64,000 nucleotides of DNA from Rhododendron vialii (GCF_030253575.1 NC_080561.1:11084001-11148000), one strand, 5' to 3'. Shown: positions 47,389-59,018, counted from the stretch's first letter. Notes: a model not told the origin generated them from the letters alone. A program made the numbers and translations.

Positions 47389-48195
47389 TTAGTCCTTGTC
47401 ATCGCTGCTCCACAACAAAGCAACCCGCAGAGATGTCGGCAAACCCACCCAAGAGGCCGTCACACACTCCGGCCACAGGCCATAGTAGTTATTGCTATCG
47501 TAAGTACTTAGGATTTTGCCAAATGATCCCAAGTTGAAACCATACCGCCTAAACCACAGCAAGAAGATGCCAAGTACCACGAGGGAAGCATTGTGCCCAC
47601 GGAGCTAACCCTGTTGTCGAACCAGCTGATTTTTGGACGACCTTCAATTAGAGCCCCATATTAGCCTATAATCAGTGAGAAATCAAGAAATATATTTAGA
47701 TGGGGGGCATGGTGAAATAGTCACTTAAGCACAAAGTGAGACTATAATACCCATACCTACAATTCCATCTACCTTGTGCACAACACCTGACATAGCAAAA
47801 TCAATAACTCCAAACCCGAATATCAAATGATGTCGATGCATATGCAATGCACAAACCCACCCATCAAGGTGACCAAACCCAGTGTGCAGCCAAAGGGTAA
47901 ACGAATCCCGTCAAAAACAACAAGTAAATAAGGTAAGCCACGAACTGAGTCCAATCGGCTATCGAGCACTTGTAATACCAGCCGCACCTATGGCAAACGC
48001 TCACTAATGCAAGAAAAAGCTGTGTAGTTAACCAGAAGGGAATGGACAAATTTGAGGGTGAAGTGGTGGTGGTCGACAAGCCTTTGGACAACGAATCAAA
48101 TGTGAAGCCAAAACAGTAGAAGGAGAATGTTGATTGTGTTCTTTGTGCAGACAAAGTCAGTGCACAACATGGCGAAGCCAAGCTGCATTATTGGA
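47389..48195 (-). pseudogene. AMT1: AMT1 ammonium transporter pseudogene, inverted copy
   Basis: AMT1 proteins import ammonium across the plasma membrane through eleven membrane helices. Read on the - strand from the junction near 48195 the order follows AMT1: [16 protein letters not shown], then [45 protein letters not shown], an intron-like GT-AG gap of about 95 bp, LIWGSN, and [20 protein letters not shown]. Frames change several times and stops occur, so it is dead. The N-terminal helices and the C-terminal third are missing. It lies head-to-head with the + strand copy and no spacer is visible. Confidence 0.85.
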
Positions 48196-48720
48196 GCTGT
48201 CTCCTTCCACTGTTTTGGCTTCGCATTCGCATTCAACCCGCCATCTAACAGCTTCATCAGCCACCACCACTTTGCCCTCAAATTCATCCCTTCCCCTCTA
48301 GTCGACTAAGGCTTTTTCTTGCATCAGTGGGTGTTTGCCATAGCCACGGCCAGTATTACGCGTGGCTTGATAGCCGAGGGGACTCAGTTTGTGGCTTACC
48401 TTATTTACTCGTTTTTAACAAGATTCGTTTACAATGTGGCTGCGCATTGGGTTTGGTCACCTTATGGGTGGGCTAGTGCGTTGAATACGCATCGGCATCG
48501 TTTGCTATTTGGGTCTGAAGTTATTGATTTTGCCAGGTCTAGTATTGAATACCCCCATCCAAATGTGTTTCTTGATTTGTCACTGATAGATAGTAGGCTT
48601 ATATGGAGCTCTAATTGAAGGTCTAAGAATTGGGCAGTTCAACAAGGCTCGGCCCGTAGAGCTCCGTGGGCACAACACTTCCCTCATGGAGTGGCACATT
48701 CTTCCTGTGGTTTGGGTGGT

Positions 48721-49729
48721 TGATAAGTGCCGAAATATTGATATTTTGGCTCTCCAAATTATACTTGTTAGTCATTTATATTTGTTATCTGATATTTATT
48801 TTGCTTTTATTTTATTTAAAGGTTGATCGAGCTCATTGCCCAAAATATTGGATAAAAAGAAGAGTTTAATAAAGTTTGGGATTAAAGCGCATAATGCTTC
48901 AAAGTTGGATTGTTAATTGATTAAAGCATGAAGTTCAAGGGGCTGGATGTAATTAATGCATGAAATCCTATAAAAGCAATGGAAACCTACTGACTTCAGC
49001 AGTCAGTTCTGGACCGAAAAAAAAGGAGAGTTCCGCTGGAAAGAAAAAGAAAACCAGAGGCTGCGATGATTTCCTGTTCGATGGTCGGCTAAACTCTCTT
49101 CTAGGGTGTAGATGAAGCTCGAACTCTGAGTAACAATTTCTATGTTTTGATTTAGGTTTTATTATTCGGATCATGGTTGTATGAACAATGATTTATTCAT
49201 AAGATTAATTCTTTCCATCAAATCTCGTGTATAATTTCCTAGGTTTTATGCACGTTCATACAACGATTTTAATTGTTTTGTGATAACTGGTTAGATGGAT
49301 TATACTACATAAGACGAGTCGTGCTGGTAAGACGATTCGTGCTAGGCGGAGATAGTCCATGCCGATTGGTGATTCATAAATTATTTTTAGGAGATATCGC
49401 TAGGGCTTGCAATCCTACGATATCCGGATTGATTCGAATATATGACCTACAATCGAAACATATTTAGGTTACGAGGGGAAAGAGTGGATTTGAAACCCTA
49501 GAACTTTTTCCCATCAACTCTTTTCTACACTTTAATAACTGTTTAATAATTTTAGGAAACTATCATCAATTATCTTTTTCTCAGATTAATATAGAAATTA
49601 ATTGAAATAACTGTAACTCAGCCTTATAATCCCTGTGGAGCGATATTCGGAATACTTATCACTATTCATTTGAGTAGTAGTAATTATTTCATTTTATTAA
49701 TTATTTTTGGTACGGAAACGACCCGATTA
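48721..49729. mobile_element. Solo LTR with 5-bp target-site duplication
   Basis: 1009 bp from TGATAAGTGCC to ACGACCCGATTA. GTGGT flanks both sides (48716-48720 and 49730-49734). Removing the element and one GTGGT rejoins the AMT1 sequence as FLWFGW followed by FNMGSF, matching the inverted copy. Text such as AATCCCTGTGGAGCGATATT is usual near plant gypsy LTR ends. The terminal CA has apparently become TA. No internal region, so it arose by LTR-LTR recombination. Confidence 0.9.
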
Positions 49730-49836
49730 GTGGTATCGTTTCAACATGGGATCATTTGACAAAATCCTAAGGACAACGGTAGCTACTATAGCCAGTCGAA
49801 CGGCGAGAGTAGGACGGCGGTGACACCACATTAGCC

Positions 49837-49974
49837 GGTTGCATGAGGGCCGTAACCACCCTCTTGGGGAAGGGAATCCATTCCGGCCACTGGAATGTCA
49901 TCGACGGTTGCAAGAGGGCTATAACCACCCTCGTCGGGAAGGGAATCCATTTCGGCCACTGAAATGTCATCGAC
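49837..49974. repeat. 69-bp tandem duplication in the AMT1 pseudogene
   Basis: 49837-49905 and 49906-49974 match with about nine differences. The period of 23 codons keeps frame. The unit covers the GCTAALTTLFGKR...HWNVID part of AMT1. Confidence 0.88.
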
Positions 49975-50434
49975 GTGTGTACCTGTTGGGTGGGTTTGCC
50001 GCCATCTCCTTGGGTTGCTCCGTCATGGAGTTGTGGGTGGCGCGATAATATGTGGGTACATGGCGGCACTTGTACTGATGGGCGGGAATAAGATCGCGGA
50101 GAAGGCCGAATTCGATGACCCATTGGAGGTAGCGCAGATCCATGGCCAGTGCGGTGCGAAGGGGGTGATTTTCATGATGCTTTTTGCCACGGAGAAGTAC
50201 GTGAATGAGGTTTATCTGGGTGAATTCGGCCATCTGTATGGGTTGTTCATGAGCGGCGGATGGCGGATCGCATTATTCAGATTATGATTATTGTTTCGTG
50301 GGTCAGTGTCATGTTGGGTCCCTTTTTTTTTTCTTCATAAGCTTAATTTGCTTCGGATATCAGCAAAGGATGAGATGGCAAGTATGAATTTGACCCGACA
50401 TGGTGAGTTTGCTTATGTATGGTGATGATCATGG

Positions 50435-51186
50435 TAAGGGGAATAGACAAAATGTGGCCTGAGTTATTTACTGCATGAAGTTTGGCAAGACTTAAGGGCC
50501 ATGTCATTCTTTTATCTGGTATACTTGCAGGAAGTTTGTTGTTGGTGTCTCTACTTCTGGTTTTTTGGGATAGCTAGAAATATTTTGTATGCATTGCTAG
50601 CTTTGTAGTATGTTAATAAGGGTTAGGTAACAAATCGTGTAATAAATTTTGCCTTCCCTTATTAGTCCTATTATTTGCACGTACCTCTCTCTTTCTCTCT
50701 CTCTCTCTTTGACCACCACTCATCCTTTTCATTGTTGACACCGCTACTTTCAACTATTTCAGGTTAGTGTAATTACTTCTTTACTCTTGTATAACTTCAA
50801 CATAATTGTTTTATGTAAATAGATTAGGAGATAAGGGTCTTAGTGCAATTACCATTGTTTAATTTTACATGGCCTGTACACGCGAAGAAGAGGGATGAAG
50901 TAATACAGGTGAAAATAGGGATGTCAAACCAAGCAAAACTAGTCTCATCAACCTCTCATCTGGGTGTATTGTGGAATACACCCAACGAAAACACCATCCA
51001 ATCAAGCCCTAAAGTGTATCTGAGTACGTACCCCACCCACTACAATTTTTCTCCACATATCCCCAAAATACTGCAATTAAGTAGATCCCCAAAGCTCTTT
51101 GTTGGAAAACGTGTGATTTCATTATTTTTGGAAAGGATTTTCAAAAAGAGACTTTTGCGGTTGTTGCAGTCAAAATACAAGAAGAA
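50435..51186. other. AMT1 3' flank and spacer
   Basis: Contains an AATAAA-type signal near 50640 and a CT run at about 50690-50710. A 129-codon frame at 50843-51232 runs into the MULE end and matches nothing known. Confidence 0.5.
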
Positions 51187-54100
51187 AATAGGAAAGTTCA
51201 AAATACCCCCCAACCCACACCCTTTTAACTAAATTCTTATTTTATTAATTCTTTTATCTTATTTATTTCATTTCTTTCTTTATTTAATTACTTGCCTAAT
51301 TTTCTCAAATTATTTTTTAAACTAAATTATGTTTTTATATTTAAATTTGACTTTATATTATTTTAATAAGTTAGTCTTAACAATGAATAATGAATAATAA
51401 ATAAATAAAAATTCTAATCAATAATAATAAATTTAAACAAAATTTCATTTTATTATAATTGAGTACATATAGACAATACATGAAAACTAAATTTCATTTT
51501 AATCAATATGTCCTCCAAATTCTGCTTTCGGCGCGCTTGATGCTGTACTCCTTACTTCGGACCACAAATGAATATGTATTGTATAACTATCAGCCAATCC
51601 TCTAACTTCGTTCGATGCATGGTGCCACCACCATAATGAGATGGGTGATACCGGATAATGAGGGTGTAAGAAAACTTGCACGAAGTGATTGCCAACACGG
51701 GCAATAGCTATTTCCCCACGCTCTCGGACTGGAATTGGAGGGGACCTCAATAGCAAGCGAGTAAAACAACCCGAAGCATTCACGTCAAATGTATGCAGTA
51801 CAAGGTTATACTTTATGCGATGACAACTCCTAAAGTCATAGAGTCCATCCAATGTGTCATTGGTACCGTAGGATGAAACCCAATTCAGTGAGCATAGTAG
51901 ATTGTCTGCCTAACCCTGTGATTGATAAATCACATCGTATAGATCCTTATTTTGTTGAATCTCTTCAATAAGCTCATGTCGTACTCGATCCTAATCATCT
52001 TCACTATACCCGATTTGCGCGGCTATCACCCTGAATCCACAATGACCATTAGCTCGAACGTCAATAGTGTGGGAAATATAATGCTGATAAGCCTCAAGTA
52101 ATTACTGAATGTAGGGATGGGTGGAACTGGAGATTGAGCATGGGTCGGTTGAGTGTTGCGAACCCCCGACCCCCTCCCACTCGCGATGTTGCAGTCGGTT
52201 GAGCGACCGGTACATTCGAAGTTGATATAGATGCAACCCTAGATTCTAAAGTGGATGCTTCTGAAAAAGAAGGTATGCGACATCTACTTTGCTCATCTCT
52301 ACCTGCAGGTCAACCTCTATGTTCTATATTGTACTATGGGCTCGAACTGTGCTATGAAATGGATCAGTCATATCGATAAACCTGTCTATCATATGCTCTC
52401 GCATACATGGATCCATCCCATGTAATATCTCAACAATTTGAGATGTCCTGTCGGGTCGTGCTCCCGTGTGTATGCATAGACAACCTAGTCCAATGAGCGT
52501 GAATACTTCATAGCAGAATTGGAAAGGGAACGGTAATGCGCAAGATCGTGCACGCATGGCAATCCATGTGTTATTTTGATTGTACAGTTGCAATAGCCGG
52601 CTATGTGGGGATGCTTCTGAAGCGCTTCTAGCGTAACATGGATCAACTCCATTGCCTCTAATGAAATGAGACACCTTACTTGATCAAAATCACGTAATTG
52701 TTTGTGGCGTGGAATGTTGATAGATCTCTCGAACGACTTCTGAATATCCCCGAACTGAATTTTCAACATCTTTTCTATTTTAGCAAAAGATGTTTGTAAC
52801 GATGACATGGTATCCCCCAAATATAGCTTTAGCCTCGCATGTGCAGACTTTGCCCTGTAATAGAATAATGCACTATGTTTAAATAGGAAAGTTCCAAAAA
52901 GTATTCCTTAGTGTAATAGAATAATGCACACAATTGAAATAGTAAAGCTACATTTGACTTGAATTGCTTCCGAGGTGCATACATGTATCTGTCCATGTTG
53001 AAATGAATTGCTCTTTGTACGGCCTTAACCATGTATCCCAAAGGTAATTCATGACACATGGGAATTGTCTAAACTCCTCTCACATAACATGCCCCTTTCT
53101 GTTGGTAAGACGACTGTGTGGATGAATCAATAAGCGAGTGCCATGACACGAAAAGAGTTTCCACTCCGGACCAAGCATAGGGCTACAATTCTTCATTACG
53201 CACTAGTTTATGTGCCAAATACAAAGGATGTGACGTGCCATAGGGAAACATGCTTCAATGGTATTAATAAACGTCAAATCCCGATCTGAAACGAACACTA
53301 ATGGCAACAATGCTTCTTTCCAACCATCCAGTTCTTTAAGGCACCCAAGGCCCATGTCAGTCGCTCTACCCTCTCATTATTAAGATATGCGAACATAAAG
53401 CGAGTAAGTTCGCCTTGTGGATGTGATACCCACAACCTCTAATAGTGGTATTCGATACTCATTGGTCTCGTACGTGGTATCAATGATCAACACGAACGGA
53501 AAGTTAACAGATAGCTCTAGGCATGTAGGATAAACACAGAATATATGTGATTTCGTTGGTGTCTGGATTTGTAAGAAATTAATGGAGGTATTCTTTCCTA
53601 ATTAATTGAGTAGAAGTTAGACCGTCCCATTTTGCTTCCTTGTTTGTGAAAATAGAGTTGTAAATGCTCTTGATTCCCGTAGTGTCTTTTTCCTTCAAAA
53701 TACTAAGAATTTCACGAGGCGCGGTGCTATTGGCTATGTCGACCACAAATTATTTCTTCATTGGTTTTAGCCTTGGCAGGTACTCGTGGCCATCAATATG
53801 TTTTGATTGTTTATGGTTATGGAAACTACAAGAAACCCTTAAACCCTACATGACACCGTCTAGAGGTATTGGTTTACCTCGCAGCTCAAATGGGCAATCG
53901 CATTTTTTAGTCCTAGCATTCCACTGCAAAGATTGCCCTTCAACCAGTTACCGTGGCGGTTTGTACTTTTCTCCTCTTTCACAATCAAGAATGCACTTCG
54001 GCAACTTGGCGCCTTTTAAATTAGCAGAATTTTTAATAACCATCACAATACCATTTTCTAGACCAACTCTCCACATCCAAGCTAACATATCTTCTCGACT

Positions 54101-54700
54101 TTCAAAAATCTATAAAAAAAAAAAAATTACGAATATGTATAAGTACAATATTAACCAGTCTTAACATATTTTTTCTATTTTCAAAATAAATAATGAATAT
54201 GCAAAAGAACAACGGTAATAATTAACCTAGTCAGTGGTAAATTCGGGTGTATAATCGCGATCATTGTGAGAGATCTCTCCCCACTAGGAACATCATTTTC
54301 AAATAACCATCTAAAATTGAAAAGTTGTAGTCATCCATAATGTTATTCTATTACAAAAATAAATGTTGAGAAAATATGATATTCTTGTATGAAGTATAAA
54401 TAGTTAATTGAAGATAAGAAGGTAAGAAGAAAATCTGTATAAGTGGTTATACTTAAAGATAAGAAGAAAATAAATTACATAAAGAATATTAAATAAATAA
54501 GATAAAAGAATTAAGAAATTAAATAAAAAAGGAATTTAGTGAAATAATAAATAATATTAAATAAAATAAAAGAGAAAAACGATATAATGAATATTTAAAA
54601 AATAAAAGAGAAAAATAAAAAAGATAAAAGAATTAAGAAATAAAATAAAAATGGAATTTAGTTAAAAGGGTAAAGGTATTCCCAATCCGCACCCCCCATG
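51187..54700 (-). mobile_element. Mutator-like element (MULE-OTU), copy 1, reverse orientation
   Basis: Inverted ends about 90 bp long: left ...TTCAAAATACCCCCC, ACCCTTTTAACTAAATTC; right on the other strand GGGAATACC, ACCCTTTTAACTAAATTC. Both continue into AATTCTTTTATCTT-like AT-rich sequence. The interior encodes the decayed transposase-OTU protein. It meets copy 2 head-to-head within about 10-30 bases. Exact ends and the target-site duplication could not be fixed because the ends have diverged. Confidence 0.8.
51499..54338 (-). pseudogene. MULE transposase with C-terminal OTU-like protease, copy 1
   Basis: The start is ATG at 54338 (MDDYNFSILD). Domains in order: a FAR1/WRKY-GCM1-type DNA-binding region (AWVRKVGL-type words, CDCPFEL), the MULE transposase core (IDTTYETNEYRIPLLE with the first Asp, then SDRD), and a SWIM zinc finger (CNCTIKITHGLPCVH, CxC...CxH). 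The OTU-like domain has Cys in ANGHCGFRVIAAQIGYSEDD and His in GNHFVQVFL. It ends LWWWHHASNEVRG, EFGGHID. Several stops and shifts, including a 4-bp loss just after the start region, so it is not active. This copy lacks the hAT insertion present in copy 2. Confidence 0.8.
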
Positions 54701-55069
54701 GGTGCCATCCGCCAAAAGTCCGAAATACCCCCACCCTTTTATCAAAATTTCATTTTTATTTAATTTCTTAATTCTTTTATCTTATTTATTTAATTCATTT
54801 ATTTATCTCTTTTTCTTTATATATTTTTACTCTTATTTATTTAATATTATTTATTTAACTAAATTTCTTTTTTATTTAATTTTATTTAATTATTTTTATC
54901 TTATTTATTTAATATTTTTTATGTAATTTTTTATCTTCTTATCTTCAATTATAACCACTCATTCAGATTTTCTTCTTACCTTCTTATCTTGAATTGTAAC
55001 TATTTACACTACTTCATACAAGAACATCAATATTTATTTTCAAAATTAATATATTAATAGAAGAATATT

Positions 55070-58000
55070 ATAGATGACTACAACTTTTCAATTTTAGATA
55101 GCTGGTTATTTGAGAATGACGTTCCTAGTAGGGAGAGCATCTCCCACAATGGTCGCGATTATACATCCGAATTTACCACTAACCAGGTTAGTTATTACCG
55201 TTGTTCTTATACATATTTGTTATCTATTTTGAAAGTAGAGAAAATATGTCAAGACTAGTTAATGTTGTACTTATACATATTTAGGTTTTTTTTTTTTTTT
55301 ATAGATTTTTGAAAGTAGATAAGATATGTTAGCTTGGGTGCGGAAAGTTGGTCTGAAAAATGGTATTGTGGTGGTTATTAAAAATTCTACTAATTTAAAA
55401 GGCGCCAAGCTGCCGAAGTGCATTCTTGGTTGTCAAAGAGGAGGAAAGTACAAATAGCCGCAGTATTTGGTTGAAGGGCAATCTTTGCAAAAGAATGCTG
55501 AGACTAAAAAATGCGATTGCCCATTTGAGCTATGAGGTAAACCAATACCTCCAAACGGTGTCATGTGGGGTTTAAGAGTTTCCTATAGCATAACCATAAA
55601 CTAACAGAACATATTGATGGCCATGAGTACTCGTCAAGGCTAAAACCAATAGAGAAATAATTTGTGGTCGACATGGCCAACAACACTGCGCCTCGTGAAA
55701 TTCTTAGTATTTTGAAGGAAAGGAAAAAGATCCGTCAAACACTATGGGAATCAAGAGCATTTATAACGCCATTTTCACAAACAAGTAAGGCTGTAAATGA
55801 ACCGAGCAGCTCGCGAGCTCGACTCGTTAAGGAAAGCTCGACTCGATTAAAGAGGCTCGTTTAGTAAATGGATAAGCTCGGCTCGTTAAGGCTTGAGCCA
55901 AGCTCGAGCTTGAGTTTTTGGCTCGATAAGTAAACGAGCCGAGCTTGAGCTTGCCAAAGCTCGGTTCGGCTCGTTTACACCCCTACAAACAAGGAAGCCA
56001 AATGGGGCAATCTAACTTTTACTCAGTATGTCTTAGATAATTAATTAGGAAATGATACCTCAATGAATTTCTTACAAATCCAAACACCAACGAAATCACA
56101 GATATTCTTTGGGTTCATCCTACAAGCCTAAAGCTATTTGTTAACTTTTCGTTCGTGTTGATCTTTGATGCCACGTACAAGACCAATGAGTATCGAATAC
56201 CACTATTGGAGATTGTGGGTATCACATCCACAAGGTGAACTTACTCGCTTATGTTTGCATATCTTAGTAATGAGAGGGTAGAGCGACAGACATGAGCCAT
56301 GGGTACCTTAAAGAACTGGATGGTTGGAAAGGGGCATTGTTGCCATTGGTGCTCGTTTCAGATCGGGATTTGGCACTTATTAACGCCATTGAAACATGTT
56401 TCCCCATGACACGTCACATCCTTTGTATTTGGCACATAAACCAGTGCGTAATGAAAAATTGTAGCCCTATGCTTGGTCCGGAGTGGAAACTCTTTTTCGT
56501 GTCATGGCACTCGCTTATTGATTCATCCACACAGTCGTCTTACCAACAGAAAGGGGCATGTTATGTGCGAGGAGTTTAGACAATTCCCACACGTCATGAA
56601 TTACCTTTGGGATACATGGTTAAGGCCGTACAAAGAGCGGTTCATTTCAACATGGACAGATACATGTATGCACCTCGGAAGCAATTCAAGTCAAAGGTAG
56701 CTTTACTATTTCAATTGTGTGCATTATTCTATTACACTAAGGAATACTTTTTGGAACTTTCCTATTTAAACACAGTGCATTATTCTATTACAAGGCAGAG
56801 TCTGCACATGCAAGGCTAAAGCTATATTTGGGCATACCATGTCATCGTTACAAATATTTTTTGCTAAAATAGAAAAGATGTTGAAAATTCAGTTCGGGGA
56901 TATTCAGAAATCGTTCGAGAGATCTATTAACATTCCACGCCACAAACAATTACGTGATTTTGATCAAGTAAGGTGTCTCATTTCATTAGAGGCAATGGAG
57001 TTGATCCATGTTAATCTAGAAGCGCTTCAGAAGCATCCCCACATAGCCGGCTATTGCAACTGTACGATCAAAATGATTGTCATACGTGCACGATCTTGCA
57101 CATTACCGTTCCCTTTCCAATTATGCTATGGAGTATCCACGCTCATTGGACTAGGTTGTATATATATGCATACGGGTTTAATGACAAGGGAGCACGACCT
57201 GACAGGACATCTCAAATTGTTGAGATATTACATGGGATGGATCCATGTATGCGAGAGCATATGATAGACATGTTTGTCGATATGACGGATCCATCTCTTA
57301 GCACAGTTCGAGCCCTATCATACAATACGGAACATAGAAGTCAACCTGCAGGTAGAGATGAGCAAAGTAGATGTCGCATACCTTCTTTTTCAGAAGCATC
57401 CACTTTAGAATCTAAGATTGCATCTATATCAACTTCGAATGTACCGGTCGCTCAACCGATTGCAACATCGCGAGTGAGAGGGAGACGTGGGAGGGGGTCG
57501 GGGGTTCGCAACACTCAACCGACCCATGCTCAATCTCCAGTTCCACCCATCCCTAATCCCTACATTCAGCAATTACCTAAGGCTTATCAGCATTATATTT
57601 CCCACACTATTGACGTTCAAGCTAACGGTCATTGTGGATTCAGGGTGATAGCCGTGCAAATCGGGTATAGTGAAGATGATTAGGATCGAGTACGACAGGA
57701 GCTTATTGAAGAGATTCAACAAAATAAGAATCTATACAATGTGATTTATCAATCAAAGGGTTAAGGAGACAATCTACTACGTTCACTGAATTGGGTTTCA
57801 TCCTACCATACCAATGACACATTGGATGGACTCTATGACTTTGGGAGTTGTCATCGCATCAAGGTATAACCTTGTACTGCATACATTTGACGTGAATGCT
57901 TCGGGTTGTTTTACTCACTTGCCATTGAGGTCCCCTCCAATTCCAGTCCGAGAGCGTTAGGAAATAGCTATTGCCCGTGTTGGCAATCACTTCGTGCAAG

Positions 58001-58176
58001 TTTTCTTACACTCTCATTATCCTGTACCACCCATCTCATTATGGTGGTGGCACCATGCATCGAACGAAGTTAGAGGATGGGCTGATAGTTATACAATACA
58101 TATTAATTTGTGGTCCGAAGTAATGAGTACAACACCAAGCGCGCCGGAAGCAAAATTTGGAGGAAATATTGATTAG
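55070..58176 (+). pseudogene. MULE transposase with C-terminal OTU-like protease, copy 2
   Basis: The start codon of copy 1 is ATA here (55070). Order as in copy 1: SWLFENDVPS, AWVRKVGLKNGIVVVI, CDCPFEL, FDATYKTNEYRIPLLE (first catalytic Asp), LVSDRDLALINAIETCFP (second Asp), HILCIWHIN, CNCTIK. Then a linker rich in R, G and P (RVRGRRGRGSGVR), the OTU Cys box ANGHCGFRVIAVQIGYSEDD, and the end NHFVQVF...LWWWHHASNEVRGW, GGNID. Stops and frame changes are scattered through it. A 200-bp hAT element interrupts it at 55786. Each copy keeps parts lost in the other, so the ancestral protein is well recognisable. Confidence 0.82.
55786..55985. mobile_element. Non-autonomous hAT element, 200 bp, perfect duplication, inside MULE copy 2
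   Basis: Begins TAAGGCTGTAAATGAACCGA and ends GGCTCGTTTACACCCCTA. CAAACAAG flanks it exactly at 55778-55785 and 55986-55993. MULE copy 1 has the same place uninterrupted (CACAAACAAGGAAGC on its strand), an empty-site control. Filled with CTCGAG-type repeats. Confidence 0.96.
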
Positions 58177-58552
58177 AATAAAATGAAATGAAATTTAGTT
58201 TTCATGTCTTGTCTATATGTACTCAATTATAATAAAATGAAATTTTGTTTAAATTTATTATTATTGATTATAATTTTTATTTATTTATTAATCATTGTTA
58301 AGACTAACTTATTAAAATAATATAAAGTTCTTAAATATAAAGTCAAATTTAAATGTAAAAAACATAATTTAGTTAAAAATATAATTTGCGTTAACCAAAT
58401 AGAAATTAAATAAGTAATTAAATAAAGAAAGAAATGAATTAAATAAACAAGATAAAAGAATTAAGAAATTAAATAAAAAAGAATGTAGTTAAAAGAGTGG
58501 GGTTAAGGGGGTATTTCGGACTTTTTGGCAAAAAGAGGGGGGGGGGGGGGGC

Positions 58553-59018
58553 GTTTGGAATGCGGAAGCAACATACATTCATGCACTAAACAAACTCTTC
58601 TTCTATTGATTTACATCAAAGCACAAATACATAGCTTATGGGGGGTTGTTCCCACGCCCTCACTCTCTCTGTTTCTTTTCTCCCCACTCTCTCACACACA
58701 AACTCACTACACTGGTGGGGGAAACCCCCTATGGAGGGTCCCCGTTCCTCTCTTCTCTCTCTTGTTACTTTTTTTCTCTTTTTCTATCCACTACCAAAAC
58801 ATCCATTTATAGGCATAGAATATAACTATTCCAAGCCCATGCTTGGAGGCTTTTTCTTCCAGCATTTAACTCCACGCATGCCTTGGCTATCAAAGTCAAT
58901 CTTGGCAACACCTATTGAATTCAAGCCAATCTCTTTGACTTCTTTGGTCAGCCACCAAGCCTCCAAACTAATAGTACCAAACACATATTTTTCATTCTCA
59001 ATCAAGCTTACTTTCAAC
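58553..59018 (-). repeat. 3' LTR of the reverse-oriented element
   Basis: Shares GGAAGCAACATACATTCATG, GGTGGGGGAAACCCCCTATG and CAATCAAGCTTACTTT with 60336-60810. The outer edge has changed from TGTTGG to GTTTGG. Confidence 0.88.

Larger units (their letters stand above)
48196..50434 (+). pseudogene. AMT1: AMT1 ammonium transporter pseudogene, split by a solo LTR
   Basis: The + strand copy reads [69 protein letters not shown] and EVIDFARSS, then FFLWFGW up to 48720. The LTR follows, and after 49734 the frame resumes with FNMGSF. Later come LLGGFAAISLGCSVMELW, NKIAEKAEFDDPLEVAQIHG, KYVNEVYLGE, YGLFMSGG and the C-terminal LLRISAKDEMASMNLTRHG. It reaches the normal AMT1 C-terminus near 50434. 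Stops, shifts, a missing N-terminus and a 69-bp tandem duplication show it is a pseudogene. It extends further 3' than the inverted copy. Confidence 0.88.
54711..58529 (+). mobile_element. Mutator-like element (MULE-OTU), copy 2
   Basis: Left GCCAAAAGTCCGAAATACCC and right GGGTATTTCGGACTTTTTGGC are inverse, and the similarity runs on for about 90 bp with a small indel. The right end adjoins a G run where an LTR element later inserted. Together with copy 1 it forms an inverted repeat of about 7.3 kb with almost no spacer. Confidence 0.85.

Noticed and set aside
54702..54926. 74-codon frame rich in Phe, Leu, Ile and Tyr
   Set aside because: Lies in the AT-rich inverted repeat end of the MULE; no coding signature.
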